A stretch of DNA of 64,000 nucleotides from CAILZL01 sp049840395 (GTDB lineage: Bacteria > Pseudomonadota > Gammaproteobacteria > Steroidobacterales > Steroidobacteraceae), in the NCBI GenBank assembly GCA_049840395.1, contig JASGLD010000009.1:1-64000 (forward strand), in the 5' to 3' direction. Below the pieces are notes generated by a model. That model had not been told where the DNA came from. It saw only the letters and a program-made list of their open reading frames with translations, and made no database searches. Below are positions 33,572-42,180 of this stretch, piece by piece; position 1 is the stretch's first letter; every line of letters starts with the position of its first letter. Made by a program: the position numbers and the translations under genes.

Positions 33572-35226
33572 CTACCAGGTCTGGATGCAGCGGCCTGGCG
33601 TTGTAATGGACATAGCTGCAGTGGATCGGTGAGATTCGATCGCACCGGCATACATGATTTTTCCACCAGCTTCAGGCCGTAGGCTAGCGCTGATTCGGCG
33701 GCGCGCGATTGCTCGTAGTCTGCGAACAGCATCAGCAATGGGCCTGAATGCGCAGCGACTCGCGCATGCATCTGCCTGGAGAGACCACTGGCAAGGTCGT
33801 CTTTCCAAACCAGCCAGCCATCGATACGCAGGAAGGGAATGCTGCTGGGAAAGCTGGGAATGACGAAGGCCATCGGTGCGTTGCCCGCCATCAATATCAT
33901 GCTGTGTTCGGGATCTGGCAACGATGGCAATTGCACACTGACATAGGAGTTACCCCAGTCGAGACGCTTGATATCCATTCTGACTACGGCTTGCAGGCTC
34001 AGTAATAAACCAACTGCAATAGCGGTGCGGATAGTGCTTGTCATCGGCCATAAGGCAATGGCCATGGCGATCAATAACGGCGCCAGCATCTCCAGTGGAA
34101 TCAGGTAGCGATAGATGCCGAATATCAGCAGCCATACCGCGTAGCTGACTGCAGCGAAGCAAAACAGGAAGGCGGTCAGTGGCGGCAGGGTTGCGGTTCG
34201 ATTACGCAGTTTGCGTAGCAGATAAACCAGCAGGCTAAGCGGCACCAGCACATAGGCGGCGAGGATGCGTGCATCGCGGAAGTGCCATTCGGCAACGCGA
34301 TATGAATCCATGGTGAATAGATAAGGGAATAGCAGCTGGTCGCGCCAACCCGATACCGCATAGGTGGTGTCGCGATAACTGCCGTCGATCAGCAGTGGCG
34401 AATGAAACAGCTGATTGAAGTAGGGAAACAGGGGATTGCGGCCATATTCCCACATGCGCCACAACCATGGTCCTGCGCAGACAACGAATCCCAGCAACAT
34501 GCCGATGCTGAGCAGTAGCACGCACTGACCGCGCTTGCGCCAGGTTGCGGGCACCCAGGCGCTGGCTGCCAGCAGACCCAGTGCATAAGCTGCGGTGGTC
34601 AATTTCAAACCCACCGACATGCCGGCGCAAATACCGGCGCAAAGCAGTGTAGTTATCAGTTGTAGTTTGAGCGTGGCGCTGCGCAGCTCAGCGAATTGCC
34701 ATGTCAGTAACCATAGTGCGATAAAGATGCCGATGGCGGTGGAGACATCGTTCGAAGTGCTGCCCAATGCAGGAAAGGCGCCGCCGCCAACAGCGCCGGC
34801 CACTGCTATGAACGCAGCTGCACACATTCGCCAATGCACATTGCGGATCAAAGTGGGCGAGCCGGCGAGATATTGATAAGCAATGGCGCCGATCAATGCG
34901 ACCGCGACGCCAAATTGAGCGCCTAGAAACGCTCCCGCCAGCCATGCCTGGGCATGCGTGGCCACCCAGTAGAAGGGTAAATCCGGCAGCGGATTGTAGT
35001 AAGTGGCGTGATGCGCCACTGCGATGTCGAAGCCCAGACGTTGGTGCAACAAGGCATAGGCGTTGTACCAGTGATAGTTCTGCAGGTCCCAGCTGCTCTC
35101 GCGCCCGAGCAGCACGGCCAGCGCGCCGAATAGCAGCGGCGCAGCGAGTAGTAACAGCAGTCGCAGATGGGTCTGGCTGTAGCGAGGCAAGTAACGAGAG
35201 GCAATGAAGCTGGGCACGCGCGACAT
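33568..35226 (-). CDS. Polytopic membrane protein, glycosyltransferase-like
   Basis: 552 aa from the ATG at 35226 with GGTGAG upstream; the frame runs on to 35319 through a hairpin. About ten to twelve hydrophobic helices are seen. The first periplasmic loop has SSWDLQNYHWYNAYALLHQ and YYNPLPDLPFYWVA, whose acidic and aromatic residues resemble the catalytic loop of GT-C lipid-linked sugar transferases (Glu or Asp after the first helix). The C-terminal 140 residues look soluble and periplasmic. Its place beside GT2 and GtrA genes fits transfer of a lipid-linked sugar, but this is inferred from fold and context. It overlaps GtrA convergently at the stops. Confidence 0.75.
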   Translation of the reverse strand: MSRVPSFIASRYLPRYSQTHLRLLLLLAAPLLFGALAVLLGRESSWDLQNYHWYNAYALLHQRLGFDIAVAHHATYYNPLPDLPFYWVATHAQAWLAGAFLGAQFGVAVALIGAIAYQYLAGSPTLIRNVHWRMCAAAFIAVAGAVGGGAFPALGSTSNDVSTAIGIFIALWLLTWQFAELRSATLKLQLITTLLCAGICAGMSVGLKLTTAAYALGLLAASAWVPATWRKRGQCVLLLSIGMLLGFVVCAGPWLWRMWEYGRNPLFPYFNQLFHSPLLIDGSYRDTTYAVSGWRDQLLFPYLFTMDSYRVAEWHFRDARILAAYVLVPLSLLVYLLRKLRNRTATLPPLTAFLFCFAAVSYAVWLLIFGIYRYLIPLEMLAPLLIAMAIALWPMTSTIRTAIAVGLLLSLQAVVRMDIKRLDWGNSYVSVQLPSLPDPEHSMILMAGNAPMAFVIPSFPSSIPFLRIDGWLVWKDDLASGLSRQMHARVAAHSGPLLMLFADYEQSRAAESALAYGLKLVEKSCMPVRSNLTDPLQLCPLQRQAAASRPGS

Positions 35227-35290
35227 GCAGTTCTCACCATGAACCGGGCGCTGAGCGCCGCAAGCGTACAGCTTACTGGATGCGCGGTGT

Positions 35291-35321
35291 GAATGCTGTC
35301 GGTATGACACCGACAGCATTC
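35291..35321. other. 13-bp perfect hairpin between two minus-strand envelope genes
   Basis: Arms 35291-35303 and 35309-35321 with a 5-nt loop, 15 nt past the stop of the GH17-GT2 gene. No U-run follows on either strand, so it is not a classic terminator; an mRNA processing or stability hairpin is possible. Confidence 0.65.
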
Positions 35322-35335
35322 ATGTTGAAGGATTG

Positions 35336-37993
35336 TTATGCAGGCAGATCGACGTGACCTTGATGATGCTTCAGCAGCTGTCGATCGCGACCCAGCAAGG
35401 TGGCCGGAAATTTGAAAGCACTGGCGAGCGAGATCAATAGCGCCGCCAGGTAGGGTAGCGACTGGATGATCAATACGATGATCCACACCGACATGTCCGG
35501 GCCACTGTATTCGGTGGCGATGCGTGCGGTACCGGCAGCGCAGGCCCACAACGCCAACATCAATACAGTTTCCTGACGCGCCGCATTGATCGCTGCCCAC
35601 AAGCCATTCGGCCGCGCCAGTTTCGGGGTGCGGAAGAACGGTTCATTGCGGGTAATCATGCCCTTGAGCACAGCCAGGCCGATGGTGTGCGACAGCGCCA
35701 GACCGGCGATGGCTGCAGCAACGGTTTGACGCAGATTGGCGCCCACCCGCGTGACATACAGATGAATCAGCTTCATCAGTTTGAAAGCGAACAGGGTCAG
35801 CGGTAACACCGAGAAGGTCAGCAGCGGTGGATCCAGCGCGGTCGCAGCCACGCGCGAGGTATAAATCATGGCAATCGACCAGGCGATGGCACCGCCGGTG
35901 AACAACAGATTGAAACCATCCGCCAACCACGGCAGCCAACCGGCCAGGAAGTGATAACGCTGGCCGGCGGACAGGCCGCCGTCGCTGCGTAACATGCTGC
36001 GTGCATGGGCGCGCAGAATCTGCATCGCGCCATAAGCCCAGCGGAAACGCTGTTTCTTGAAGTCGATGAAGGTGTCGGGCATCACGCCGCGACCGTAACT
36101 GCGTGGCAGGTAGTGCGCCTGGTAGCCGTGCTGGAACACGCGCAGACCTAATTCGGCATCTTCGGTGATGCACCACTCGGCCCAGCCGTCGAGTTGTTCC
36201 AGTAGCGAGCGTCGCACCAGCGTCATCGTGCCGTGTTGAATGATGGCGTTGCGTTCGTTGCGCGTGATCATGCCGATATGGAAGAAGCCCTTGTATTCGG
36301 CGTAGCACATGGCCTTGAAGGCGCTGTCGGCTTCATCGCGGTAATCCTGCGGCGATTGCACAATGCCCATATTGGCTTCTGCAAAATGCGGCACCATGTC
36401 CTTCAGCCAGGTGGGGTCGACTTTGTAGTCGCTGTCGATTACCGCAATGATCTCGGCATCGGCTGCCGTACTGCGCAATGCATAGTTCAATGCGCCCGCT
36501 TTAAAGCCGGCCAGTGGGTCGACGTGGAAGAACCGGAAGCGCTCGCCCAGTTTGCGGCAATGCTCTTCAACCGGACGCCACACCGCTTCATCTTTGGTGT
36601 TGTTGTCGATTACCAGGACTTCGAAGTTGGCATAGTCCAGCGCCGCCAATGCATCCAACGTTTCGATCAACATCTCCGGCGGTTCGTTGTAAGCCGGCAC
36701 ATGCACCGATACTTTCGGGTGATATTGCAGCGCTTCGTGTCGTGATAAGCCCATGGCGCGTGCGCGGGTGCTGACCCAGCGAGCTTCGGCCCACTCATAA
36801 GCCTCGGCCAGCAGTACTGCGATCACGCCCAACATGCCCAAGATCAATAGCAGGCCAACGGCAATGGTGGTGAGCGTCAGATACTGTTGCGAATAGTCGT
36901 AGACGATCCATACCGTTACGGTGGCGACGCCGTACACTACGATAGCCAGGAAGCTGCGGCCTCGATTGCGCAAACCCCGACTGTTGACGAAGAACACGCC
37001 CAGCAGCAATGCCGAGATCACCACTGAAATAGCCGCCAGCGTATGCCATTCGGGCACCCGCACGATGGGATCTACGAATTCAAATTTCGGCTGACGATCT
37101 TGATCGTAAACGCCCCAGTACGCGCCGACGCCACGCTCGCCGGCATCGTTCTTCCAGGGTTGATCGAAGGCTTCCATTATGTAGAACAAGTAGCCTTCAC
37201 GTTTGGAGCGCGCCATGAAGCGGCGCAGGAACAACGCTTCGTTGGCTTCGGAGGGAACGGCGCTGCCGCGAGTGCGGCCTTCGGAGGGCCAGCCCACTTC
37301 ACCGATGATGATGCTCTTGCCGGGGAATACGCGGCGCAGCAGATCCATGCGATTGACCACATGGTTTACGGCGTTGTCCACCGAGATGCCCTCCCAGTAG
37401 GGCAGCATGTGCACCATGATGTAATCGACATGATCGGCCAGTTCGGGATTGGCCACCCATACGTTCCACGGTTCGGCGGTGCTGACTGGCAGGTCGGTTT
37501 GCTCGCGCACGCGATCCAGGTACGGGATCAATTCGTCACGTTCCATGTCGCCGCGCAGAATGACTTCGTTGCCTACCACCAGGCGCTTGATGTTTTCGCG
37601 CTTGCTGGCGGCAATGTCCAGCAACGCCTTAATTTCACGTTCGTTCTTGTCCAGGTCCTTATCAAGCCACGCGCCTACCGCCACATTTAGATTGCGGGCT
37701 TCCGCCATGCGTGGGATTTCCGAGAACGGTGGCAGGGCCGAGTAGGTGCGCACTGCGCGCGCCTTGCCTTGCAGCAGCGCCAGATCAGCGTCGATTTCTT
37801 CCAGCGTCGGGTCTTCGTTTCTGACCGGGCTCTTGCCATTGCGATAGGGCGAGAAAGCGAAACCGCCATTGTTGATGAGCTTGGGCCAGGCCGGCTCTTC
37901 GGTGGGTTGATTCAGATAGGCCCACAGGCCAAAGGTGAGCAGGGCGAAGATCGCGCCTATCAAGAAATTGGAGAGTCGGGTTTTTGCGCTCAT
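35336..37993 (-). CDS. GH17-GT2 fusion, NdvB-like beta-glucan synthase
   Basis: 885 aa from the ATG at 37993; a TTG at 38005 is less likely. After one N-terminal helix, residues about 40-300 are a GH17 domain with the acid/base in VVGNEVILRG (E143) and the nucleophile in IIGEVGWPSEG (E232). Three or so helices (LAAISVVISALLLGVFFVNS and on) lead to a GT2 domain with VSVHVPAYNEPPEMLIETLD, VIDSDYKVD, CITEDAELGLRVF and KKQRFRWAYGAMQ, the D, DxD, TED, QxxRW set of processive synthases, then several more helices. Known GH17-GT2 proteins make or remodel periplasmic beta-1,3/1,6-type glucans. It should polymerise at the inner membrane and trim or branch in the periplasm. Both active sites are complete. 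Confidence 0.92.
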   Translation of the reverse strand: MSAKTRLSNFLIGAIFALLTFGLWAYLNQPTEEPAWPKLINNGGFAFSPYRNGKSPVRNEDPTLEEIDADLALLQGKARAVRTYSALPPFSEIPRMAEARNLNVAVGAWLDKDLDKNEREIKALLDIAASKRENIKRLVVGNEVILRGDMERDELIPYLDRVREQTDLPVSTAEPWNVWVANPELADHVDYIMVHMLPYWEGISVDNAVNHVVNRMDLLRRVFPGKSIIIGEVGWPSEGRTRGSAVPSEANEALFLRRFMARSKREGYLFYIMEAFDQPWKNDAGERGVGAYWGVYDQDRQPKFEFVDPIVRVPEWHTLAAISVVISALLLGVFFVNSRGLRNRGRSFLAIVVYGVATVTVWIVYDYSQQYLTLTTIAVGLLLILGMLGVIAVLLAEAYEWAEARWVSTRARAMGLSRHEALQYHPKVSVHVPAYNEPPEMLIETLDALAALDYANFEVLVIDNNTKDEAVWRPVEEHCRKLGERFRFFHVDPLAGFKAGALNYALRSTAADAEIIAVIDSDYKVDPTWLKDMVPHFAEANMGIVQSPQDYRDEADSAFKAMCYAEYKGFFHIGMITRNERNAIIQHGTMTLVRRSLLEQLDGWAEWCITEDAELGLRVFQHGYQAHYLPRSYGRGVMPDTFIDFKKQRFRWAYGAMQILRAHARSMLRSDGGLSAGQRYHFLAGWLPWLADGFNLLFTGGAIAWSIAMIYTSRVAATALDPPLLTFSVLPLTLFAFKLMKLIHLYVTRVGANLRQTVAAAIAGLALSHTIGLAVLKGMITRNEPFFRTPKLARPNGLWAAINAARQETVLMLALWACAAGTARIATEYSGPDMSVWIIVLIIQSLPYLAALLISLASAFKFPATLLGRDRQLLKHHQGHVDLPA

Positions 37994-38137
37994 TACGAGA
38001 ATCAACAGGGGCCGGTAGTGCCCGGCAATGCGGCGCGTAGCATGCCCGAATCGAGTCGCTGCGGCGAGAGTAATGGCGACACCTGTTCGTCAGCGTTTTC
38101 AGTGACAATATGTAGGTTCTTCACCCGCGAGGTTGCC

Positions 38138-38782
38138 ATGTCGCATTCAGCTTCCCTGTTCGGCTTGTCCCGCTTGTCGCAATCCTTGCTAGCTACGCTA
38201 GCCATGGGTTTTGCGGTGACCGCGTCGGCCGCTGCGCCGGCTTACGAGCCGGCTTTTGAAATCACGCCCTTTGCCGGCTATCAGGCAGGCGGTCGGTTCC
38301 TCGATCTCAGCAACGATCAGGGTGTGAGCTTGAATTCCAGCGGTAGTGCGGCATTGGCTATCAACTGGCGTGCCGCCGATCCCGGCAGCCAGTACGAATT
38401 GCTGTACAGCCGTCAGGCAACCGATGTCGATAGCGCCACGCCCTTGGATGTAAAAGTCGAATACCTGCAACTGGGTGGCACCACGCCACTGGGCGATCTC
38501 GGCGCTCGAGTGCTGCCCTTTGCCGCGGGTGGTTTCGGGGCCACGCGCATCACGCCGGATGCGGCGGCGCTCAGTCAGGAGACGCGCTGGTCTTTTAACC
38601 TGGGCGGTGGCGTTCGTATCAAAGTGGCGCCGCATGTGCGTCTGCGCTTTGAGGCGCGTGGCTATCTCACCTGGTTGGGCGGCTCCGACAATTTGTTCTG
38701 CAGTGGCGGTTGCGTGATTGCCGGCAAGAGCAAGACCCTCTTTCAATACCAGGCATTGGGCGGCGTGTCGGTTGGGTTTTAA
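38138..38782 (+). CDS. Outer-membrane beta-barrel protein
   Basis: 214 aa from the ATG at 38138 with GCGAGG upstream; the open frame reaches back to 37769 inside the divergent gene. Signal peptide ends at VTASA-AAPA. The mature protein alternates polar and hydrophobic residues as in small 8-stranded barrels (FEITPFAGYQAGG, YELLYSRQATDV, VKVEYLQLGGT, LPFAAGGFGAT, WSFNLGGGVRI, LRFEARGYLTW) and ends in a Phe (VGVSVGF here GGVSVGF), the outer-membrane assembly signal. Its last stop codon is the first base triplet of an AT-rich repeat. Function unknown. Confidence 0.83.
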   Translation: MSHSASLFGLSRLSQSLLATLAMGFAVTASAAAPAYEPAFEITPFAGYQAGGRFLDLSNDQGVSLNSSGSAALAINWRAADPGSQYELLYSRQATDVDSATPLDVKVEYLQLGGTTPLGDLGARVLPFAAGGFGATRITPDAAALSQETRWSFNLGGGVRIKVAPHVRLRFEARGYLTWLGGSDNLFCSGGCVIAGKSKTLFQYQALGGVSVGF

Positions 38783-38876
38783 TTGATAATCGACAATGGA
38801 TAATTGATAACGAAGAGCAAAGAGCCAGGCGGTTACTTGATCTACGTTGTCAATTATCAATTATAAGTTGTCAATT
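38780..38876. repeat. AT-rich inverted-repeat element overlapping two stop codons
   Basis: A left arm (38780-38811, TAATTGATAA/GACAATGGATAA units) and a right arm (38846-38876, GTTGTCAATTATCAATTATA) are imperfect complements around 34 bases. It fills the gap between two convergent genes. It begins with the TAA stop of the barrel gene, and its right arm encodes the last residues and TAA stop of map. Short relative: 28438-28461. Confidence 0.8.
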
Positions 38877-39622
38877 GTTGTGATGATTGGCTCACCGCGC
38901 GTCACCACCAGCGTGTGTTCGTACTGAGCGAATAACGAGCTGGGCCTGCCTGCCAGTGTCCAGCCATCCGCTAGCTCGCGCACACGACTGACATTGGTGG
39001 ATAGAAATGGCTCGATGGTGATGACCTGCCCTTCCTGCAACACTTCGTTGTCGCGCGGATCGTAGTAATTGCGCATGGTCGGTTCTTCATGCAGTGCGGC
39101 GCCGACACCGTGCCCGCAGAGGTTGCGCACATTGCGAAAGCCCGCAGCGTGGATGCTGCGCTCGATATGCCTGCCGATATCGTTCAAGCGTTGTCCGGTC
39201 CGCGCATGCGCTACGCCGATATCGCGAGCACGCAGGGCTGCTGCGCATAGGCGTTGTTTCAATGAGGCTGTGGCCGTTTCATCGCCAGCCAACACAAAGC
39301 TGCCGCCGGTGTCTGCGAAGTAGCCATCCAGCATGGCCGATACATCCACATTCACCAGATCGCCCGGTTGCAGTACGCGTTCGCCGGGAATGCCATGCGC
39401 GGCTTCTTCATTGACGCTGATGCAGGTAAAGCCCGGAAAGTCGTAGCACAGCTGCGGCGCAGAAGTGGCGCCGGCATGCTCGAGCAATGCGCCACCCAGC
39501 GCATCCAGCTCAGCGGTGGTCATGCCGGCACAGGCATACGACTGCATTCTTGCCAAAGTGTCGGCAACGATGCGCCCGATGCGGCGCAGCCCTTGCAGCT
39601 GCGTATCGTTTTCAACAATCAC
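38861..39622 (-). CDS. map: Type I methionine aminopeptidase
   Basis: 253 aa from a GTG at 39622, the start that gives the family length; the frame continues upstream into the HiPIP gene. The five metal ligands of the pita-bread fold are present: VNVDVSAMLDGYFADTGG (two Asp), LCGHGVGAALHEEP (His), VITIEPFLS (Glu) and QYEHTLVVT (Glu). It removes initiator Met from nascent proteins in the cytoplasm. The C-terminal five residues are encoded within a dispersed repeat, a sign that the end has been replaced. Confidence 0.94.
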   Translation of the reverse strand: MIVENDTQLQGLRRIGRIVADTLARMQSYACAGMTTAELDALGGALLEHAGATSAPQLCYDFPGFTCISVNEEAAHGIPGERVLQPGDLVNVDVSAMLDGYFADTGGSFVLAGDETATASLKQRLCAAALRARDIGVAHARTGQRLNDIGRHIERSIHAAGFRNVRNLCGHGVGAALHEEPTMRNYYDPRDNEVLQEGQVITIEPFLSTNVSRVRELADGWTLAGRPSSLFAQYEHTLVVTRGEPIITTIDNL

Positions 39623-39645
39623 AAATAAACCGGAGTAGGCGGCCG

Positions 39646-39972
39646 TTACGGCTTCTGTACCCAGACCTTGCACCAGCCGCCGATCACCACCGACTTGCCG
39701 GGAAACAGGTTGCAGCCGCGCTCATTGCCGGTGCCTGCCTGCAATTGCACGCAGTTGCCACAGGTTTGAGTGGGTTTGTAGGTGGGGAATTCTTTGACAT
39801 CGACTTTCTTGGCGTCGAGGTGATAACCCAATGCTTTTGCGGTGGGATCGGTTTCGGTCAGTTTTACCAGAGTGGCAGCCTGGCTTGCTTGTGAGCCCAA
39901 TGCCTGCACGCCAAGCGTGCCCAGCAAAGCATTCTTGAGAATTTCGCGGCGAGCCAGCTTCGATTTATGCAT
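39646..39972 (-). CDS. High-potential iron-sulfur protein (HiPIP)
   Basis: 108 aa. The N terminus LARREILKNALLGTLGVQAL resembles a Tat signal with R-R, fitting export of a folded iron-sulfur protein. The mature domain has the four cluster ligands in HiPIP spacing: QTCGNCVQLQ, GCNLFPGKSV and GGWCKVW. HiPIPs carry one [4Fe-4S] cluster and pass electrons in the periplasm, for example between cytochrome complexes and oxidases or reaction centres. It lies 23 nt upstream of map on the same strand. No partner redox genes are visible here. Confidence 0.93.
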   Translation of the reverse strand: MHKSKLARREILKNALLGTLGVQALGSQASQAATLVKLTETDPTAKALGYHLDAKKVDVKEFPTYKPTQTCGNCVQLQAGTGNERGCNLFPGKSVVIGGWCKVWVQKP

Positions 39973-40237
39973 CTTGAAGTTCCTGTATGGTCTTGCCCGG
40001 ATGCTTTTAGGACTGGATGCAGCCTGGCTAAGTTCTACTTTCCGAGCGCCAATTGCTTAGGTGCTTAACTTGGTTAGTGTACTGCCATTGATAGGCGGGT
40101 GGCAGACTGTTGCCGACCAGGGGCATAGACAGGCGCGGGCAGCCCGCCATACGGTTACTTCAAATAGTTTAAGAGTGATGTGCAGACCGCCGCGGGGTGA
40201 GGGCGATCTGTTTGGATAAATTTATTCGTCTGGCTGG

Positions 40238-41638
40238 TTAGTCTAGCTGGCGGCCAATCAAGCGCGAGAGGAATGATTGCGGACGTGCAGGCGGTGCCGA
40301 ACGTGGCTTGCTTTCCTTTTTCTCGGTGCGTGTACCTGTCACAGCCTTGCTAACCGTGTTGACCGGGCGTGGTGATGGGGTGGCAGCTGCAGCGGCCACT
40401 GGGGTCGTCGGTCGCTTGTCGTTGAGCTTGACCACCTTGGCTTCCACTGCGGGGGTGGGCTGCGCCTTGGCTTTGGGTTCAGCGAAGCGTTCGTATTCCG
40501 CCGTGCTCACCTGGGAAATGGTGGGCGTGCCGAAGAATGCTTTCAGATAACCCATCACGGCTTCAGCGGACACGGTTTCGCGGAAGAAGCCCAGTCGTAG
40601 TGAATGGCGAATGCCGCCGTTTTCCATCGAGGCAACGCTGTAAAGCCGGTATGCGGCGAAAATGTCCAGCTTGGGCATGGTATCGAGATTGATAGGCTGT
40701 TCCGAAAGCGCCAGCTGCACGGCAAACCACTTGGGACGATTGCTGTCCTCGGCCTCGGTGCGCGTCAGTGTGCGAATGGTCAACGTGGTGTCGAGGATGG
40801 GCACATAGTCATCCAGCACCTTGGGGGGATTGATGATGCTGGCGCTCATCACCGGCTCGGCGGGCGCAATGTTAATCGGCGCATTGGGGTGGGCATGAGC
40901 GGCGGTGTTTACCACCGGCAGCTCGGGGCGGTTTTGCGGCTTAAGAATCGGCTGTTCGTCGGTCAATTCCAGGTTGGTTTCCGGCAGTTGTATGCCGCGT
41001 CCAACGTGGAAGGGCTGATTGTTGGCCTGTGCTTCCGGCTGCGGCTTGGCGGCCACAGGTTCGGCGGTCAAGGTGATGGGCGCTGCAACTACTGGCTTGG
41101 CGATCGCGGCGGCAATTGCAGGCTTGACGGTTGGAGTATCGGGCGTTGCGTGTTTGGCCGGGGCAGTAACGTTGCTTGGTGCAGCTGGCTTGGCCGTGCT
41201 CGCGGCGATGGCTTGTGTAGGTGCGACTGGTTGTGCGGCGGGCGGACTTACAGCTGGGGCAGCGGCTTGAGGGGCAGCACTTGCCAGACTGGTCTGTACA
41301 ACGCGAACGGCCGGCATCTCCATATCATTGGTGTAACGCATGTCTTCTTGAGTGACGCAGCCGGTAAATGCGGCTGGATACAGACTGCGTACGGAATTCA
41401 AAACCCATTCGGCATCCGCCTCGCTGATGAAAAAGCCCAAACGCAGGCGAAAGCGACGTCGGCCATCTTCCTGACGCGAAACCTGGTACAGCTTGTACTT
41501 CTCAAAGCCTTTGAGATTTTTAGGCACCGCCGGCATGGGCGTCATGGAAGCGCATAGATTAATGACAAACAGATCCGGTGCAGTGCCTGCGCTTTGCGGG
41601 ATCTGTTCTGTCTGTGGTTTCACGATCTCTTGTTTCAT
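40238..41638 (-). CDS. Protein with two SPOR-like domains joined by an Ala/Pro-rich linker
   Basis: 466 aa without signal peptide or membrane helix. A first SPOR-like unit lies at about residues 23-100 (DLFVINLCASMTPMP, YKLYQVSRQEDGRRRFRLRL, GFFISEADAEWVLNSVR). A long Ala/Pro/Val linker (about 115-285) follows, then a second related unit at about 300-380 (KWFAVQLALSEQPINLD, YRLYSVASMENGGIRHSLRL, GFFRETVSAEAVMGYLKAFF), then a basic Ala/Pro tail. The two units share the pattern YrLYxV...RxxLRLGFF, so they are internal duplicates. SPOR domains bind denuded peptidoglycan at division sites, but a cytoplasmic location without an anchor makes that role uncertain. Confidence 0.7.
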   Translation of the reverse strand: MKQEIVKPQTEQIPQSAGTAPDLFVINLCASMTPMPAVPKNLKGFEKYKLYQVSRQEDGRRRFRLRLGFFISEADAEWVLNSVRSLYPAAFTGCVTQEDMRYTNDMEMPAVRVVQTSLASAAPQAAAPAVSPPAAQPVAPTQAIAASTAKPAAPSNVTAPAKHATPDTPTVKPAIAAAIAKPVVAAPITLTAEPVAAKPQPEAQANNQPFHVGRGIQLPETNLELTDEQPILKPQNRPELPVVNTAAHAHPNAPINIAPAEPVMSASIINPPKVLDDYVPILDTTLTIRTLTRTEAEDSNRPKWFAVQLALSEQPINLDTMPKLDIFAAYRLYSVASMENGGIRHSLRLGFFRETVSAEAVMGYLKAFFGTPTISQVSTAEYERFAEPKAKAQPTPAVEAKVVKLNDKRPTTPVAAAAATPSPRPVNTVSKAVTGTRTEKKESKPRSAPPARPQSFLSRLIGRQLD

Positions 41639-42180
41639 GCTGTCTTCCCCAACACGAAGTCACCATACCGGGCAAAGTTTCGTGGTCTGAGAATAAGCGG
41701 CACCAGAGGTGGGCGCGGGCTGCGACGTGATGCGATGACGTTTGACATATATTTCGCCTGCGGCGAAGGTCATCTGCATCAGAATGCACCTGGGTCGGAC
41801 ACATTCTTTGTGGCAACCCCGCTGTCATTGGCTGAGCCTTTAGACCGGAAGCTTTGCGTCCCCGCCTTTCGACGAGTTTGCGATTAACACTGGGTGAATC
41901 TTGGTTAGCGCGACACTTGAAGTCAAGCGCTATTACCGGCTCAAAAGCCGCGGCGGCGGTTACATTTAACGTAAGCGCATACCTGAGTGTCGCTTAAGGC
42001 AGGCAGTCAAGTTGCCGGCCATTGCCGGGCCGCTGAGCGAGTCACTGCGGTGAGTCACCCGGGCGGATGATCCGGCGGCGAGGCCGCCGCTATACAAGAG
42101 TTATGCAATGTAAGCGCTCAGCCGCAGCGGTGTGGTAGCTTACTGACTCAGGCGCGATCGTTTACCAATTATTAGATTAG
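41639..42180. other. Intergenic region before the sheath-like gene
   Basis: 540 bases between divergent genes. I see no gene. A GC-rich hairpin (42073-42079 with 42083-42089, 3-nt loop) is the only clear structure; it is not followed by U residues. Promoters for both flanking genes should be here but no strong -35/-10 pair is visible. Confidence 0.5.

Noticed and set aside
35291..35321. Rho-independent terminator for the GH17-GT2 gene
   Set aside because: The stem is strong but no U-run follows, so it is listed only as a hairpin.
41594..41887. 97-codon plus-strand frame between SPOR-like and sheath genes
   Set aside because: Overlaps the start of the SPOR-like gene, has no ribosome site and no recognisable motif.
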